DNA of 64,000 nucleotides from Paenibacillus sp. YN15 (GCF_003285005.1 NZ_QMFA01000002.1:290779-354778); one strand, 5' to 3'; numbered from the stretch's first letter, positions 16,010-25,158 are shown. The notes: a model not told the origin generated them from the letters alone. Made by a program: numbers and translations.

Positions 16010-16840
16010 ATGAAGCGGAGTATTATTCATATTCATGAAGAGCTGTGCAACGGCTGCGCGTTATGTGTGGATGCCTGTCATGAAGGCGCTATTGAAATCG
16101 TGAACGGCAAAGCGGTGCTGATCAGCGACATCTACTGCGACGGATTGGGGGCCTGCCTTCCCAACTGCCCTACAGGCGCCATCGAAATTCTGGAGCGGGA
16201 AGCGGAGGCGTTTGACGAGGCGGCGGTGGAGGAACGGTTGGCCCGAATGAAGCGGGAGGAAACGCTGAAGCAGCAGACCGATAGCCGCGGAGCCATGGCT
16301 CCGGGTGGTCATCACGGCCACCATGAACATGCGGGCCATCACGCCCACCACCACGGTCACCAGGGGATGGGCGGCTGCCCGGGGTCCATGGCGAGGAAGA
16401 TCGAACGGCCGGCTTCGACGCCGGTTCAGGAGGCCCCCAAGGCCGAGGCCGTTGAAGCGGGAGGAGGTCCGGCTTCCGAGCTCCAGCAATGGCCGGTTCA
16501 AATCTCCCTGGTGAACCCGTCCGCCTCCTTCTTCCAGGACGCTCACCTTCTGGTGGCTGCGGATTGCACCGCTTTTGCGTATGCCCGGTTCCATCAGGAT
16601 TTTATCCGCGGCAGAATTACCGTTATCGGCTGTCCCAAGCTGGATGACAATGCGTATTATGCGGAGAAGCTGGCGGTTATTCTCAAGCAGAACAACATCC
16701 AAAGCATCACCGTGGTCCGCATGTCCGTCCCTTGCTGCGGCGGCATTGTGCAAGCGGTGAAGCAGGCCATGCTGGCGAGCCAGACCATTGTGCCTTACCG
16801 GGAAGTCACCGTCGGCATCGACGGCCAGCTGATATCTTAA
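16010..16840 (+). CDS. Dicluster [4Fe-4S] ferredoxin with His-rich linker, Hcp-associated
   Basis: The N-terminal domain (1-65) has two ferredoxin clusters: CNGCALCVDAC...  and the second set CDGLGACLPNCPTGAIE. A linker (about 95-125) is extremely His-rich, with repeated HHGHH and HHH runs, and could bind metal. The C-terminal domain (about 160-276) carries VAADCTAFAY, VIGCPKLDD and VPCCGGIVQ, Cys-bearing motifs typical of a domain found beside Hcp genes. It probably delivers electrons to the hybrid cluster protein. The ATG at 16010 has GAAAGG nine bases upstream; an in-frame GTG at 16001 is less likely. hcp follows after a hairpin repeat. Confidence 0.85.
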   Translation: MKRSIIHIHEELCNGCALCVDACHEGAIEIVNGKAVLISDIYCDGLGACLPNCPTGAIEILEREAEAFDEAAVEERLARMKREETLKQQTDSRGAMAPGGHHGHHEHAGHHAHHHGHQGMGGCPGSMARKIERPASTPVQEAPKAEAVEAGGGPASELQQWPVQISLVNPSASFFQDAHLLVAADCTAFAYARFHQDFIRGRITVIGCPKLDDNAYYAEKLAVILKQNNIQSITVVRMSVPCCGGIVQAVKQAMLASQTIVPYREVTVGIDGQLIS

Positions 16841-16842
16841 AA

Positions 16843-16903
16843 GTACCCCCAAAAGTGAAGCCAAGCTTTGAAGTGTATTCCGGGTACTTTTGGGGGAGCC
16901 CCC
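16843..16903. repeat. CCCCCAAAAGT...ACTTTTGGGGG hairpin repeat, copy 2
   Basis: GTACCCCCAAAAGTGAAG starts at 16843. The complementary GGGTACTTTTGGGGG ends at 16896 and is followed by AGCCCCC. It sits between the His-rich ferredoxin gene and hcp, where it may attenuate or stabilise the transcript. It closely matches the copy near 54.19 kb. Confidence 0.82.
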
Positions 16904-16982
16904 GAAGATCTAAACCCAGAATCATCCCCAAACCGATGCAAGTGAAAGTAAAATATAAACAGAGGTTGAGAGGAGCAGGAAA

Positions 16983-18635
16983 ATGTCCAATATGTTCTGT
17001 TATCAATGCCAGGAAGCTGCAAAGGGTACAGGCTGCACCATTCAAGGGGTGTGCGGCAAAACCAGCGATGTAGCCAATCTTCAGGATCTGCTGCTGTTTG
17101 TGCTGAAGGGAATCTCCTATTATAGCGTGAAGGCCCGCAAAGCGGGCGTCAACCTGGAGGCTGCTGACAAGGCCATTTTGGACGGCCTGTTTGCCACCAT
17201 CACCAACGCCAACTTTGACCGCGAAGTATTCATTAACCGGATTCGCAAGGCGCTGGAGCTGCGTCAAGAGGTGAAGCAGGCTGCGGAAGCGGCAGGCGTC
17301 ATATTTCCGGTCGAGCTTCCGGAAGCTGCCGTATGGTCGGCTTATGAAGAGGCCGAGCTGGAAGCCAAGGCTGCCACTGTAGGCGTGCTGGCCACCGGCA
17401 ACGAGGATGTGCGTTCCCTCCGCGAGCTGCTGACCTACGGCTTGAAGGGGATGGCGGCTTATGCCGAGCATGCCTACCAGCTTGGGTTTACGGACAACGC
17501 TGTATTTGCCTTCACCACCAAGGGGCTGGCGGCAACGCTGGATGACACCCTGGGCGCGGAAGAGCTGATTGCCCTGAACATGGAAGCCGGTCAAGTGGGC
17601 GTATCCGTCATGGCCCTTCTTGACACCGCCAACACCAGCACCTACGGCCATCCCGAAATCACCAAGGTCAATATCGGCGCAGGCAAAAACCCCGGCATCC
17701 TGATTTCCGGCCACGATCTCCGCGATATGGAAGACCTGCTGAAGCAAACGGAAGGCACCGGCGTGGATGTATACACCCACAGCGAAATGCTGCCAGCCCA
17801 CTACTATCCCGCCTTCAAAAAATACAAGCACTTCGTCGGCAACTACGGCAACGCCTGGTGGAAGCAGGACAAGGAGTTCGATAGCTTCAACGGTCCGATC
17901 CTCATGACCACCAACTGCATTGTTCCGCCGAAGGAAAGCTACAAGGACCGCATTTACACCACCGGTCAAGCCGGTTTCCCCGGCGTGAAGCATATCGCTG
18001 ACCGCGAGGAAGGCGGCGCCAAGGATTTCTCCGCGCTGATCGAGCAAGCCAAGACCTGCCAGCCTCCCGTTGAAATCGAAACCGGCGAGATTGTCGGCGG
18101 CTTCGCCCACGAAACGGTGCTGAGCCTGGCGGACACTGTAGTAGGAGCCGTGAAATCCGGCGCCATCAAGCGTTTCTTCGTTATGGCAGGCTGCGACGGC
18201 CGCATGAAGAGCCGCGACTATTACACTGAGTTCGCCGCCGCGCTGCCCCAGGATACGGTGATTCTGACCGCCGGCTGCGCCAAGTACAAGTACAACAAGC
18301 TGGAGCTGGGCGACATCGGAGGCATTCCGCGGGTACTGGACGCCGGCCAATGCAACGACTCCTACTCCCTGGCCGTGATTGCCCTTAAGCTGAAGGAAGT
18401 CTTCGAGCTGAATGACATCAACGAGCTTCCCATTTCCTACAACATTGCCTGGTATGAGCAAAAAGCAGTCATCGTGCTGCTGGCCCTCCTGTACCTGGGC
18501 GTGAAGAACATCCACCTGGGACCGACACTGCCGGCATTCCTGTCGCCGAACGTGGCCAACGTCCTGGTGAACACCTTCGGCATCGCCGGAATCGGCAGCG
18601 TTCAAGAGGATTTGGACCTGTTCCTGGCTGTTTGA
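16983..18635 (+). CDS. hcp: Hybrid cluster protein (hydroxylamine reductase)
   Basis: This 550-residue class I Hcp reduces nitric oxide to N2O and, in vitro, hydroxylamine to ammonia. The N-terminal cluster motif is Cys6, Cys9, Cys18 and Cys24 (MFCYQCQEA...CTIQGVC). Hybrid-cluster cysteines are at 312 (TTNC), 404 ([11 protein letters not shown]), 432 (GCAKYKYNK) and 457 (AGQCND), nearly the same positions recalled for Desulfovibrio Hcp. Conserved His and Glu ligands occur in [14 protein letters not shown] and neighbouring segments. A strong AGGAGCAGGA-type ribosome site precedes it. It lies in the same direction as the ferredoxin gene, 142 bases downstream, and ends at a terminator. Confidence 0.97.
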   Translation: MSNMFCYQCQEAAKGTGCTIQGVCGKTSDVANLQDLLLFVLKGISYYSVKARKAGVNLEAADKAILDGLFATITNANFDREVFINRIRKALELRQEVKQAAEAAGVIFPVELPEAAVWSAYEEAELEAKAATVGVLATGNEDVRSLRELLTYGLKGMAAYAEHAYQLGFTDNAVFAFTTKGLAATLDDTLGAEELIALNMEAGQVGVSVMALLDTANTSTYGHPEITKVNIGAGKNPGILISGHDLRDMEDLLKQTEGTGVDVYTHSEMLPAHYYPAFKKYKHFVGNYGNAWWKQDKEFDSFNGPILMTTNCIVPPKESYKDRIYTTGQAGFPGVKHIADREEGGAKDFSALIEQAKTCQPPVEIETGEIVGGFAHETVLSLADTVVGAVKSGAIKRFFVMAGCDGRMKSRDYYTEFAAALPQDTVILTAGCAKYKYNKLELGDIGGIPRVLDAGQCNDSYSLAVIALKLKEVFELNDINELPISYNIAWYEQKAVIVLLALLYLGVKNIHLGPTLPAFLSPNVANVLVNTFGIAGIGSVQEDLDLFLAV

Positions 18636-18690
18636 TAATCGATTTCAACTATCATAATATATACAGAGCTTGGACACATTTTAGCCACAC

Positions 18691-18718
18691 TTCCTCCTGT
18701 CAAGGGGGATTTTTTTTT
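18691..18718 (+). terminator. Intrinsic terminator of hcp
   Basis: TTCCTCCT (18691-18698), a short loop, then AGGGGGA and nine T residues. Confidence 0.85.
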
Positions 18719-18776
18719 CGATTTTATGATATACACTTAGGTGGAGGATAACTATTGGAAAAGGGAGTGTTACAGA

Positions 18777-19010
18777 ATGGCAAAATATACAGTTGTTGAA
18801 AAAGGCGAGTGCATCGCTTGCGGTTCCTGCGGAGCAACTGCTCCCGAAATTTTCGACTTTGATGCAGAGGGTCTGGCTGAAGTGGTATATGAAGGCGACA
18901 ACAACAAGGGTGTAACCGCCATCGAAGGCGACTTGGTTGAAGCTCTGGACGAAGCAGTGGAAAGCTGTCCCACCAGCTGCATCAAGGTTGCCGAGGTTGC
19001 TTTCGCGTAA
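18777..19010 (+). CDS. fer: [4Fe-4S] ferredoxin, Bacillus Fer type
   Basis: This 77-residue single-cluster ferredoxin begins [19 protein letters not shown]. The cluster ligands are CIACGSCG in the first half and a lone CPTSC near residue 63. In this Bacillus-type ferredoxin the second cluster is lost, and the central acidic [14 protein letters not shown] segment is typical. It is a low-potential carrier that could serve the 2-oxoacid oxidoreductase, hydrogenase and Hcp in this window. The ATG at 18777 follows AAGGGAG and matches the family start; an upstream frame from 18741 is not used. A terminator lies on each side, so it is an independent transcript. Confidence 0.95.
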   Translation: MAKYTVVEKGECIACGSCGATAPEIFDFDAEGLAEVVYEGDNNKGVTAIEGDLVEALDEAVESCPTSCIKVAEVAFA

Positions 19011-19041
19011 CATAAGCCCCGTTCTTATCTTTCGTTGATCA

Positions 19042-19086
19042 AGCCCGTTCATTCTCCGGCTGCCGGGGAGCGGACGGGCTGTTTGT
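19042..19086 (+). terminator. Intrinsic terminator of fer
   Basis: AGCCCGT (19042-19048) pairs with ACGGGCT (19074-19080), with an inner GC stem, and is followed by GTTTGTTG. Confidence 0.75.
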
Positions 19087-19150
19087 TGCTGCAGCAGATA
19101 ACAGCCCCCATCATGGAATCGGATCAAGAAAGGGCAGGTTTTGAGGATTT

Positions 19151-20398
19151 ATGAAAACATACATAACGGATATGCTGCAGTTTTCCCCCGGCGTCCGCCG
19201 GTTTCTCATGACGGAGACACTGCTGGGGATCGGATTGGGCATGGCCACCTTGCTGCTCAATCTGCATCTTCTGGCGCTTGGGTTGACGGAAACACAGTTG
19301 GGCGCCATTTCATCGGCGGGCAGTATTTGCATGGGCGCAGTCTCCATTCCCTGCGGGCTCCTGGCCAACCGGTTCGGCCGCAAGAAGCTGCTGGTGCTGG
19401 GAGTTGGGCTGATGGGGATCGGGTACGGGGGATTTGCCTTCGCAAATGAGCTGTGGCTGTTGTTCCTGGCGCAGATCATGCAATCTGTGGGGATGAGCCT
19501 TCTGGTCACCACCGAAATTCAACTGCTGTATTCCTACAGCACCTCCCGGCAGGAGGAGACCCGCGGCTTCAGCATGTTGTTTGCGGTGTTCACCTTATTT
19601 ACGGGCGTGGGCACCTTGGCAGGCGGATTTTTGCCCCGGCTCTTGGGCGGCGCCCGGACGGATTACCAATGGTCGCTCTTGGCGGCCGGCTTGTGCATTC
19701 TGGCCTGCAGCGTCCTCCGGCTGGCGGTTTTCCCCCGGGAGCAGGCGCCGCCTGCCGCATCCCGGAAGAAGTCGGCTGCCTCCGGAAGCGGCGGGGGCCG
19801 CGGCCGGCTGAAGCTTCCCGGCAAGGCGGTGTGGATTTTTTGCGGGATGAATTTGCTTTTGGCCGCCTTCGCCAGTTTTGTAGAGCCGTTTCTGAATGTC
19901 ATTATCAAATTCCGGCTGGAGTGGCCGGACGGAATGGTCTCTCTGCTCCTTACCCTAAACGGGCTGGCCCAATTCATCGGCTCGTTTCTGATGCCTGTCC
20001 TGCTGGAGCGGCTCGGCATCCGGCGGACATACCGGCTGGTGTTTCTGACCACTCTGCTGGGCACCCTGCTGCTGGCGGCGGCGGTTCCGGCCGCGGCCTT
20101 CTCGGTTCTGCTGCTGATCCGGGGCGGAGCCTCCATTGTCACCAATAACCTGGTGCTTACCCACACCATGTCCGTCACCTCCGAAGCGGAGCGCAATGCT
20201 TATGCGGGCATCCGCCAGGTCACCCGCAGCATTGGCGCCTCCGCCGCCATCTATACGGCAGGCATTCTGCTGGCCGGCAAGAATTATGCCTTGCCCTTCC
20301 TGGGCGGCGGAATTATGCTGGCCGCATCGTGGATTTTCTTCCGGGTATGGGTGGAGCCATTGATCGAAGCGGGCATGGCCCAAAAGGAAAAGGGTTAA
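19151..20398 (+). CDS. Major facilitator superfamily transporter
   Basis: The protein has 415 residues and about twelve hydrophobic segments. The cytoplasmic loop motif A, GLLANRFGRKKLLVLG, follows helix 2 at about 69-84. A basic Gly/Ser/Lys-rich central loop lies near 197-220. It resembles drug- or sugar-efflux MFS exporters with 12 helices; the substrate cannot be read from sequence. The ATG follows a weak GAGG site. It is bounded by the fer terminator upstream and a bidirectional terminator downstream that it shares with the convergent exonuclease gene. Confidence 0.88.
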   Translation: MKTYITDMLQFSPGVRRFLMTETLLGIGLGMATLLLNLHLLALGLTETQLGAISSAGSICMGAVSIPCGLLANRFGRKKLLVLGVGLMGIGYGGFAFANELWLLFLAQIMQSVGMSLLVTTEIQLLYSYSTSRQEETRGFSMLFAVFTLFTGVGTLAGGFLPRLLGGARTDYQWSLLAAGLCILACSVLRLAVFPREQAPPAASRKKSAASGSGGGRGRLKLPGKAVWIFCGMNLLLAAFASFVEPFLNVIIKFRLEWPDGMVSLLLTLNGLAQFIGSFLMPVLLERLGIRRTYRLVFLTTLLGTLLLAAAVPAAAFSVLLLIRGGASIVTNNLVLTHTMSVTSEAERNAYAGIRQVTRSIGASAAIYTAGILLAGKNYALPFLGGGIMLAASWIFFRVWVEPLIEAGMAQKEKG

Positions 20399-20425
20399 GG
20401 AGCATGGCTCCCTAACCCTTTTTTT
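20391..20425. terminator. Bidirectional terminator between convergent genes
   Basis: AGGGTTAAGGAGC (20391-20403), loop ATG, then GCTCCCTAACCCT (20407-20419) and T7. The stem includes the stop codons of both flanking genes. Confidence 0.93.
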
Positions 20426-21086
20426 GCATTGCCTTCAACAGCTCCGCCAAATTGCCCAGAGGCAGATTGGGCTCCGAATCGCCGGTTTCATAGACGGTAT
20501 GGGTGGTATAGATGGATTCGTCGGCGGCATTGTTCTCCGCCAGCTCAAAATCGCCGTAAGCGGCAATAAACACCTTGGCGGTATTGGCGGCATCGTCCAC
20601 AGCCCGGTGGTGGGAGCCTTCAAAACCGATCTCCAGCAATTCCAGCGCCTTCTTCAGGCCAATCTGGCGGTAGGTGCCGTCGCCGCTGCGTTTGCGGGAG
20701 AATTGCTTTTGAATATCGTTGTGGTTGCGAATCCAGTCCAGCGGAATCTTGTGCTCGTTGCAGCTTTTTACCAGCTGGTATTTGTCATCGGGCCCCCAGG
20801 CGCACATATAGTACGGCTCGGCGCCGATCCAGCTGCGGAAAGCTTCGATGGCTGCGCCAAGCGGCGGCGCATTCTGGATATCCTGGTAGGTGATGCCGGT
20901 AAAAGCGGTGGTGTGCTGGTTGAAGGATGCGTCCCGCAGGGGCTTGACAAAGGTTTGGAAGGAATCCGTTATTTTCAGCTGCCCTTCCGCTTCCCGGACG
21001 CGGACGGCGCCGATCTCTATAATCTCGGCCAGCCATTCCTGCCTGCGGATCACGGTAAACTCCAGATCATACACGATAACATTCAT
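20412..21086 (-). CDS. DEDDh 3'-5' exonuclease, KapD-like
   Basis: The 224-residue protein has an exonuclease III-type motif I YDLEFT (Asp7, Glu9). A central acidic motif AWGPDDKYQL lies near 92, and motif III HHRAVDDAANTAKVF lies near 175-189 with His and Asp in place. This is the DEDDh architecture of RNase T, DnaQ and ERI-1. It resembles Bacillus KapD, an exonuclease homologue implicated in delaying sporulation initiation. The ATG at 21086 is preferred because it directly starts the first beta strand (MNVIVYDLE) with AGGTG about 10 bases upstream; a GTG 12 bases earlier is possible. Single-stranded RNA or DNA is the likely substrate. Confidence 0.85.
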   Translation of the reverse strand: MNVIVYDLEFTVIRRQEWLAEIIEIGAVRVREAEGQLKITDSFQTFVKPLRDASFNQHTTAFTGITYQDIQNAPPLGAAIEAFRSWIGAEPYYMCAWGPDDKYQLVKSCNEHKIPLDWIRNHNDIQKQFSRKRSGDGTYRQIGLKKALELLEIGFEGSHHRAVDDAANTAKVFIAAYGDFELAENNAADESIYTTHTVYETGDSEPNLPLGNLAELLKAMQKKG

Positions 21087-21300
21087 ACAAGAGGACACCT
21101 AACTTTCCAAATTCAAATAATTTATGCAAGAATACGTGCTAATTGTAATACGAATACGCGGCGCATACAAGGCGGCGCTCCGTTCCATTCATAGTTTTTT
21201 CGGGAAAAACCTGTTACAATGAGAAAAACTGTGGTCAACTCAACAAACAGTCACAACAGTAACGGTTGTTGCGTGATTGAAATAAGCCAGGTGGGATAAC

Positions 21301-22089
21301 ATGCGCATCGGTTTTTTTGACTCGGGTGTGGGCGGCGCGACGGTTCTGGCCAAGGCGCTCGGCTCTATGCCCGAAGAGGACTTTTTGTATTATGCGGACA
21401 CCCTGCATGTCCCCTACGGCGAAAAACCGAAGGAGGAGGTGCGGGGCCATATTTTTGATGCGGTGGCGCAAATGGTGGACGAAGGCATTAAAGCGCTGGT
21501 CATTGCCTGCAATACGGCAACGAGCATTGCCGCCAAGGAGCTGCGCGAGCGATATTCCTTCCCGATTATCGGCATGGAGCCGGCGGTTAAGCCGGCGGTA
21601 ATGCGCACTGCGGGGAGCGAGAAGCGGGTGCTGGTGTTTGCCACCAGCCTGACGCTGAAGGAGGCCAAGTTCCAGCAGCTGGTGTCCGCCGTGGACCAGC
21701 GTCATATCGTCGACCATTTGGCCCTTCCCGGGCTGGTGGAGCTGGCGGAGCGGGGAATCTTCAGCGGCCCGGAGGCGGAGGGCTATCTCCGGAGGGCGCT
21801 GGCCCCCTTCGACCTTGGCCGTTATGGCACGGCTGTGCTGGGCTGCACCCATTTTCCGCTGTTTCGCCCTGTGTTTGCCGAGCTTTTGCCCGCCGGAACC
21901 GATCTCATCGACGGGGCGGAGGGGACTGTCCGCCACCTGAGGGCGACGCTGGAGAAGGCGGGCCTGGCGGGCGGCGGAAGCGGCCGGTTGGAATTTATGT
22001 CGTCCGGGAAATCGGCGGATACACAGGCCGTCTTTCAGGCGGCTCTTCATGCCGCGGCGGATATGGAAAGGCAGCTGCGGCGGCCGTAG
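21301..22089 (+). CDS. murI: Glutamate racemase
   Basis: This 262-residue cytosolic enzyme interconverts L- and D-glutamate for peptidoglycan. The two catalytic cysteines are Cys70 in ACNTATS and Cys182 in LGCTHFPL. The N-terminal FFDSGVGG contains Asp7, and YYADTLHVPYGEK near 31-43 is the usual substrate-loop motif. Length matches the family. AGGTGGG lies upstream of the ATG. It is followed after 37 bases by an UPF0173 hydrolase gene, probably in the same transcript. Confidence 0.96.
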   Translation: MRIGFFDSGVGGATVLAKALGSMPEEDFLYYADTLHVPYGEKPKEEVRGHIFDAVAQMVDEGIKALVIACNTATSIAAKELRERYSFPIIGMEPAVKPAVMRTAGSEKRVLVFATSLTLKEAKFQQLVSAVDQRHIVDHLALPGLVELAERGIFSGPEAEGYLRRALAPFDLGRYGTAVLGCTHFPLFRPVFAELLPAGTDLIDGAEGTVRHLRATLEKAGLAGGGSGRLEFMSSGKSADTQAVFQAALHAAADMERQLRRP

Positions 22090-22126
22090 CGGGGCCGGGA
22101 TGATGTTCAAATGGGAGGAATGGAGC

Positions 22127-22720
22127 ATGAAGATCATATTTTATGGACATTTCTGCTTTACGGTGGAGCATGATGGAGTGCGGCTCATCATTGATCCGTT
22201 TCTTTCCGGCAATCCGGCCGCGGGGCTGAAGCCGGATCAGGTTCAGGTGGACGCTGTGATTCTCACCCATGGCCATGACGATCATTTCGGCGATGCGCTG
22301 GAGATTGCCTCCCGGTGCGGCTGCCCGGTGATTGCGATTCATGAGCTGGCGCATTTCTGCGCCGGCAAGGGAGTGGCCGCCCACGGCATGAATCTGGGAG
22401 GCACCTGCCGGACGGAAGGGTACTCCGTCAAGCTGACCCCTGCGCTGCACAGCAGCTCCGTATCCACCGGCGGCCAGCTGCTGTACGCCGGGGAGCTGCA
22501 CCGGATCGATGCCGCGGCTCTGCCCATTGGGGACAATTACACCATGGGGCCGGAGGAGGCTGTGCTTGCCGCTCAATGGATTTGTCCGGGCGTGGTCATC
22601 CCCGCCCATTACGATACGTTTCCGGGCATCCGGCAGGACCGCCACGCTTTCGCCGCCGCGTGCGAAGCAGCAGGCATCCGCTGTGCGCCGCTTCTGCCCG
22701 GCGAAAGCATCGAGATCTGA
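22127..22720 (+). CDS. UPF0173 metallo-beta-lactamase-fold hydrolase with apparent internal deletion
   Basis: The sequence MKIIFYGHFCFTVEHDG, the ligands His48, His50, Asp52 and His53 in THGHDDH, His108 in ALHSSSV, LPIGDNYTMGPEE and His161 in IPAHYDTFP identify the UPF0173 group. The usual length is about 226 residues; this one has 197. Between residues about 118 and 124, LLYAG runs straight into ELHRIDAAALPIGD. The expected segment, which includes the HAGDTGLF motif supplying the metal-bridging Asp, is missing in frame. The protein is therefore probably impaired or altered in metal binding. The ATG at 22127 follows GGGAGG. A terminator lies downstream. Confidence 0.85.
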   Translation: MKIIFYGHFCFTVEHDGVRLIIDPFLSGNPAAGLKPDQVQVDAVILTHGHDDHFGDALEIASRCGCPVIAIHELAHFCAGKGVAAHGMNLGGTCRTEGYSVKLTPALHSSSVSTGGQLLYAGELHRIDAAALPIGDNYTMGPEEAVLAAQWICPGVVIPAHYDTFPGIRQDRHAFAAACEAAGIRCAPLLPGESIEI

Positions 22721-22813
22721 CGAGCCGTTTGGGCAGTCGGCAGGTTAACCCTTCCCGAGATTGCCGCCCACTCTGCGCTGGCTGCCTCGGAGAATATTGG
22801 AGAATAGCAGGTG

Positions 22814-22860
22814 AAATCCCGTTTTGGAGGAGCGAAAGCTCTGTCCGGGCGGGATTTTTT
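22814..22860 (+). terminator. Intrinsic terminator after the UPF0173 gene
   Basis: AAATCCCG (22814-22821) pairs with CGGGATTT (22850-22857). An inner GAGCGAAAGCTC hairpin lies between, and the stem runs into six T residues. Confidence 0.85.
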
Positions 22861-22935
22861 GTTGGGGGAGCATCGGGGGGCGGATGGGAGGGGCGGCGAT
22901 TGGATAGAAGGAGCTAACTTGTATTTGGATTGGGC

Positions 22936-23072
22936 AATAGCGGACAATGCCCTTCCGCTATTGACTGGCCTCCTGGCCATCAGCACGATTAGCGGAAAGT
23001 TTGTTTCCGCTATCTGCCCTGTAGGTAAAGAAGGCTTTCGGCTGTTTTCGGTTAACGGAACTAAGTTCCGTT
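22936..23072. repeat. Cluster of three TAGCGGAA-type palindromes
   Basis: Three separate hairpins share one core. AATAGCGG pairs with CCGCTATT (22936-22962). TAGCGGAAA pairs with TTTCCGCTA (22990-23012). AACGGAACT pairs with AGTTCCGTT across one base (23054-23072). They lie in a gene-free stretch of about 585 bases between the UPF0173 gene and yheI. They look like an extragenic palindromic repeat family, with decayed relatives near 7.1 kb. Confidence 0.7.
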
Positions 23073-23306
23073 TGCTCTTCCGAGGAACAGGGATAGGCGA
23101 TAGACTCCAGGAAAAAACGATTATAGCGGGCAATTCCGTTGACCCTTTTGCAGCCGGCATGGTAGAGTTCAACTTGTTGTTCCGTGAGGCGCTCCTTTCC
23201 TTCATATGGGGATTGCGCAAAATCCTGCCTCATGGTAAGATTCAAAAAGAGAATAAGTGTTCGCATGAACGGTAGGCGAACATGGATAAACGGGGTGCTT
23301 CACACA

Positions 23307-25061
23307 ATGTTTTCTGTGCTGCGCAAGCTTGGCTGGTTCTTCCGGCTGGAATGGAAGCGATATACAATTGCCCTTGTCATCCTGGCTTTCGCCGGAGTGA
23401 CGGATGTTTTGCCGCCCAGGCTCATCGGCCTGTTCATTGACGGCATCCAGCAGGGGACCCTCTCCGCAAGCAGGTTTTTCTCCATGATCGGGTTGTGGGT
23501 GGCCGTTACGGTGATCGGATATGGGATGAACTACACCTGGCAGTATAAGCTATTCGGCGGGGCCTTCGTGCTGGAGCGGACGCTGCGGAGCAGGCTGATG
23601 GGCCATTTTCTAAAAATGACCCCCACCTTCTACGAACGGAACCGCACAGGAGATTTGATGGCCCGGGCCACCAACGATTTGAAGGCGGTGTCCACCACCG
23701 TTGGCTTTGGCATCCTCACTCTGTCGGACGCCACCATCTACATGAGCACCATTCTGGTGATGATGGTGGCGGTCATCAGCTGGAAGCTGACTCTGGCGGC
23801 GCTTTTGCCGCTGCCGTTTATCGCTTGGGCCATGAAGCATTACGGCAAACTGATTCACGAGCGTTATATGAAGGCCCAGGATGCCTTCGGCCAGTTGAAT
23901 GATCAGGTGCTGGAATCGGTCTCGGGAGTGCGGGTGGTCCGCGCCTTCGTTCAGGAGGGGGCCGATGTCCGCCGTTTCCGGGACAAAACCGGGGAGGTTC
24001 TGGATAAGAACATTGCCGTAGCCAGGATTGACGCCATGTTTGAGCCTACGCTGAAGATTCTGGTAGGGCTAAGCTATATCATCGGAATTTGCTACGGGGG
24101 CTTCCTCGTGTTCAAAAACGAAATCACTCTGGGCGAGCTGGTTTCCTTCAACGTATTTCTCGGCATGCTCATCTGGCCGATGTTTGCCATCGGCGAGCTG
24201 ATCAACATTATGCAGCGGGGCAATGCCTCCCTGGACCGGGTCAATGAAACGCTGGGGTACGCGCCGGATGTCCGGGAGGCCGATGCTCCCGATCAAGTAA
24301 GCAAGCCGGATACCATCGAATTCCGCAAGGTGACCTTCCGCTACCCTTCATCGGCTGTGGATAATTTGCAGGAGATCACCTTTTCTCTGCGTCCCGGCGA
24401 AACCCTTGGCATCGTCGGAAAAACCGGCAGCGGCAAAACCACCCTGCTGAAGCAGCTGCTGCGGGAGTACCCGGCAGGGGACGGCGAGATTTCCATATCC
24501 GGAGTGCCGATTCAGCGCATCGGGCTTTCCGCTCTGCTGGGGTGGATCGGCTATGTGTCCCAGGAGCCCATCCTGTTCTCCAAAACCATCCGCGAGAACA
24601 TTCTGTTCGGAGCGGAGCACGCCACGGAAGAAACTCTGGAACGGGCACTGGCCAGGGCATCCTTTGCCAAGGATATCCGGTTTTTGCCCCAGGGGCTGGA
24701 TACTCTGGTGGGGGAAAAAGGGGTGGCTTTGTCCGGCGGACAGAAGCAGCGGGTAAGCATTGCCCGGGCGCTGATCGCCGACCCCGAGATTCTGCTTTTG
24801 GATGACGCGCTTTCGGCAGTGGACGGGCGGACCGAGGCGGAAATTATCGAGGGCATCCGCCAGGAGCGCCGGGGCAAAACCACGCTTATCACCACGCACC
24901 GGCTGTCTGCGGTGCAGCATGCCGACCGTATTCTGGTTTTGGAGGACGGTTGTGTGATTGAAGAGGGAACCCATGACCAGCTGGTTCAGCTGGGCGGATG
25001 GTACAAGGAGCAATTTGACCGCCAGAAGCTGGAGGAGGCTCTCGGTGGAGAAGCGGTTTGA
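23307..25061 (+). CDS. yheI: ABC transporter half, YheI-like (TMD-NBD)
   Basis: The exporter half has a six-helix membrane domain (about 1-310) and a nucleotide-binding domain. The NBD carries Walker A GKTGSGKTT near 372, signature LSGGQKQR near 476, and Walker B LLLDDALSAVD with Asp where the catalytic Glu usually stands. From the ATG at 23307 the length is 584 residues, against about 585 recalled for Bacillus YheI. YheI and YheH form a heterodimeric multidrug exporter, and the degenerate Walker B suits one half of such an asymmetric pair. GGGGTG lies upstream; a GTG at 23295 is an alternative start. yheH follows. Confidence 0.9.
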   Translation: MFSVLRKLGWFFRLEWKRYTIALVILAFAGVTDVLPPRLIGLFIDGIQQGTLSASRFFSMIGLWVAVTVIGYGMNYTWQYKLFGGAFVLERTLRSRLMGHFLKMTPTFYERNRTGDLMARATNDLKAVSTTVGFGILTLSDATIYMSTILVMMVAVISWKLTLAALLPLPFIAWAMKHYGKLIHERYMKAQDAFGQLNDQVLESVSGVRVVRAFVQEGADVRRFRDKTGEVLDKNIAVARIDAMFEPTLKILVGLSYIIGICYGGFLVFKNEITLGELVSFNVFLGMLIWPMFAIGELINIMQRGNASLDRVNETLGYAPDVREADAPDQVSKPDTIEFRKVTFRYPSSAVDNLQEITFSLRPGETLGIVGKTGSGKTTLLKQLLREYPAGDGEISISGVPIQRIGLSALLGWIGYVSQEPILFSKTIRENILFGAEHATEETLERALARASFAKDIRFLPQGLDTLVGEKGVALSGGQKQRVSIARALIADPEILLLDDALSAVDGRTEAEIIEGIRQERRGKTTLITTHRLSAVQHADRILVLEDGCVIEEGTHDQLVQLGGWYKEQFDRQKLEEALGGEAV

Positions 25062-25115
25062 TTGCAGATCACGGTAAGAATTGCCGATCACGGTAAGATT
25101 GCGGATCAAGGCAAG
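25061..25115. repeat. Three short tandem direct repeats
   Basis: ATTGCAGATCACGGTAAGA (from 25061), ATTGCCGATCACGGTAAG (25080) and ATTGCGGATCAAGGCAAG (25098) are consecutive 18-19-bp units in the gap between yheI and yheH. Divergence increases towards the right. Slipped-strand expansion is the simplest origin. Confidence 0.75.
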
Positions 25116-25158
25116 GTAACGGCACGGACCAGGAAATTTTTCGGGAAGGTGAGTCTCC

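Noticed and set aside
16806..18605. A 599-codon minus-strand reading frame opposite hcp
   Set aside because: It is the antisense shadow of a well-conserved gene; no ribosome site, no domain and codon use that mirrors hcp.
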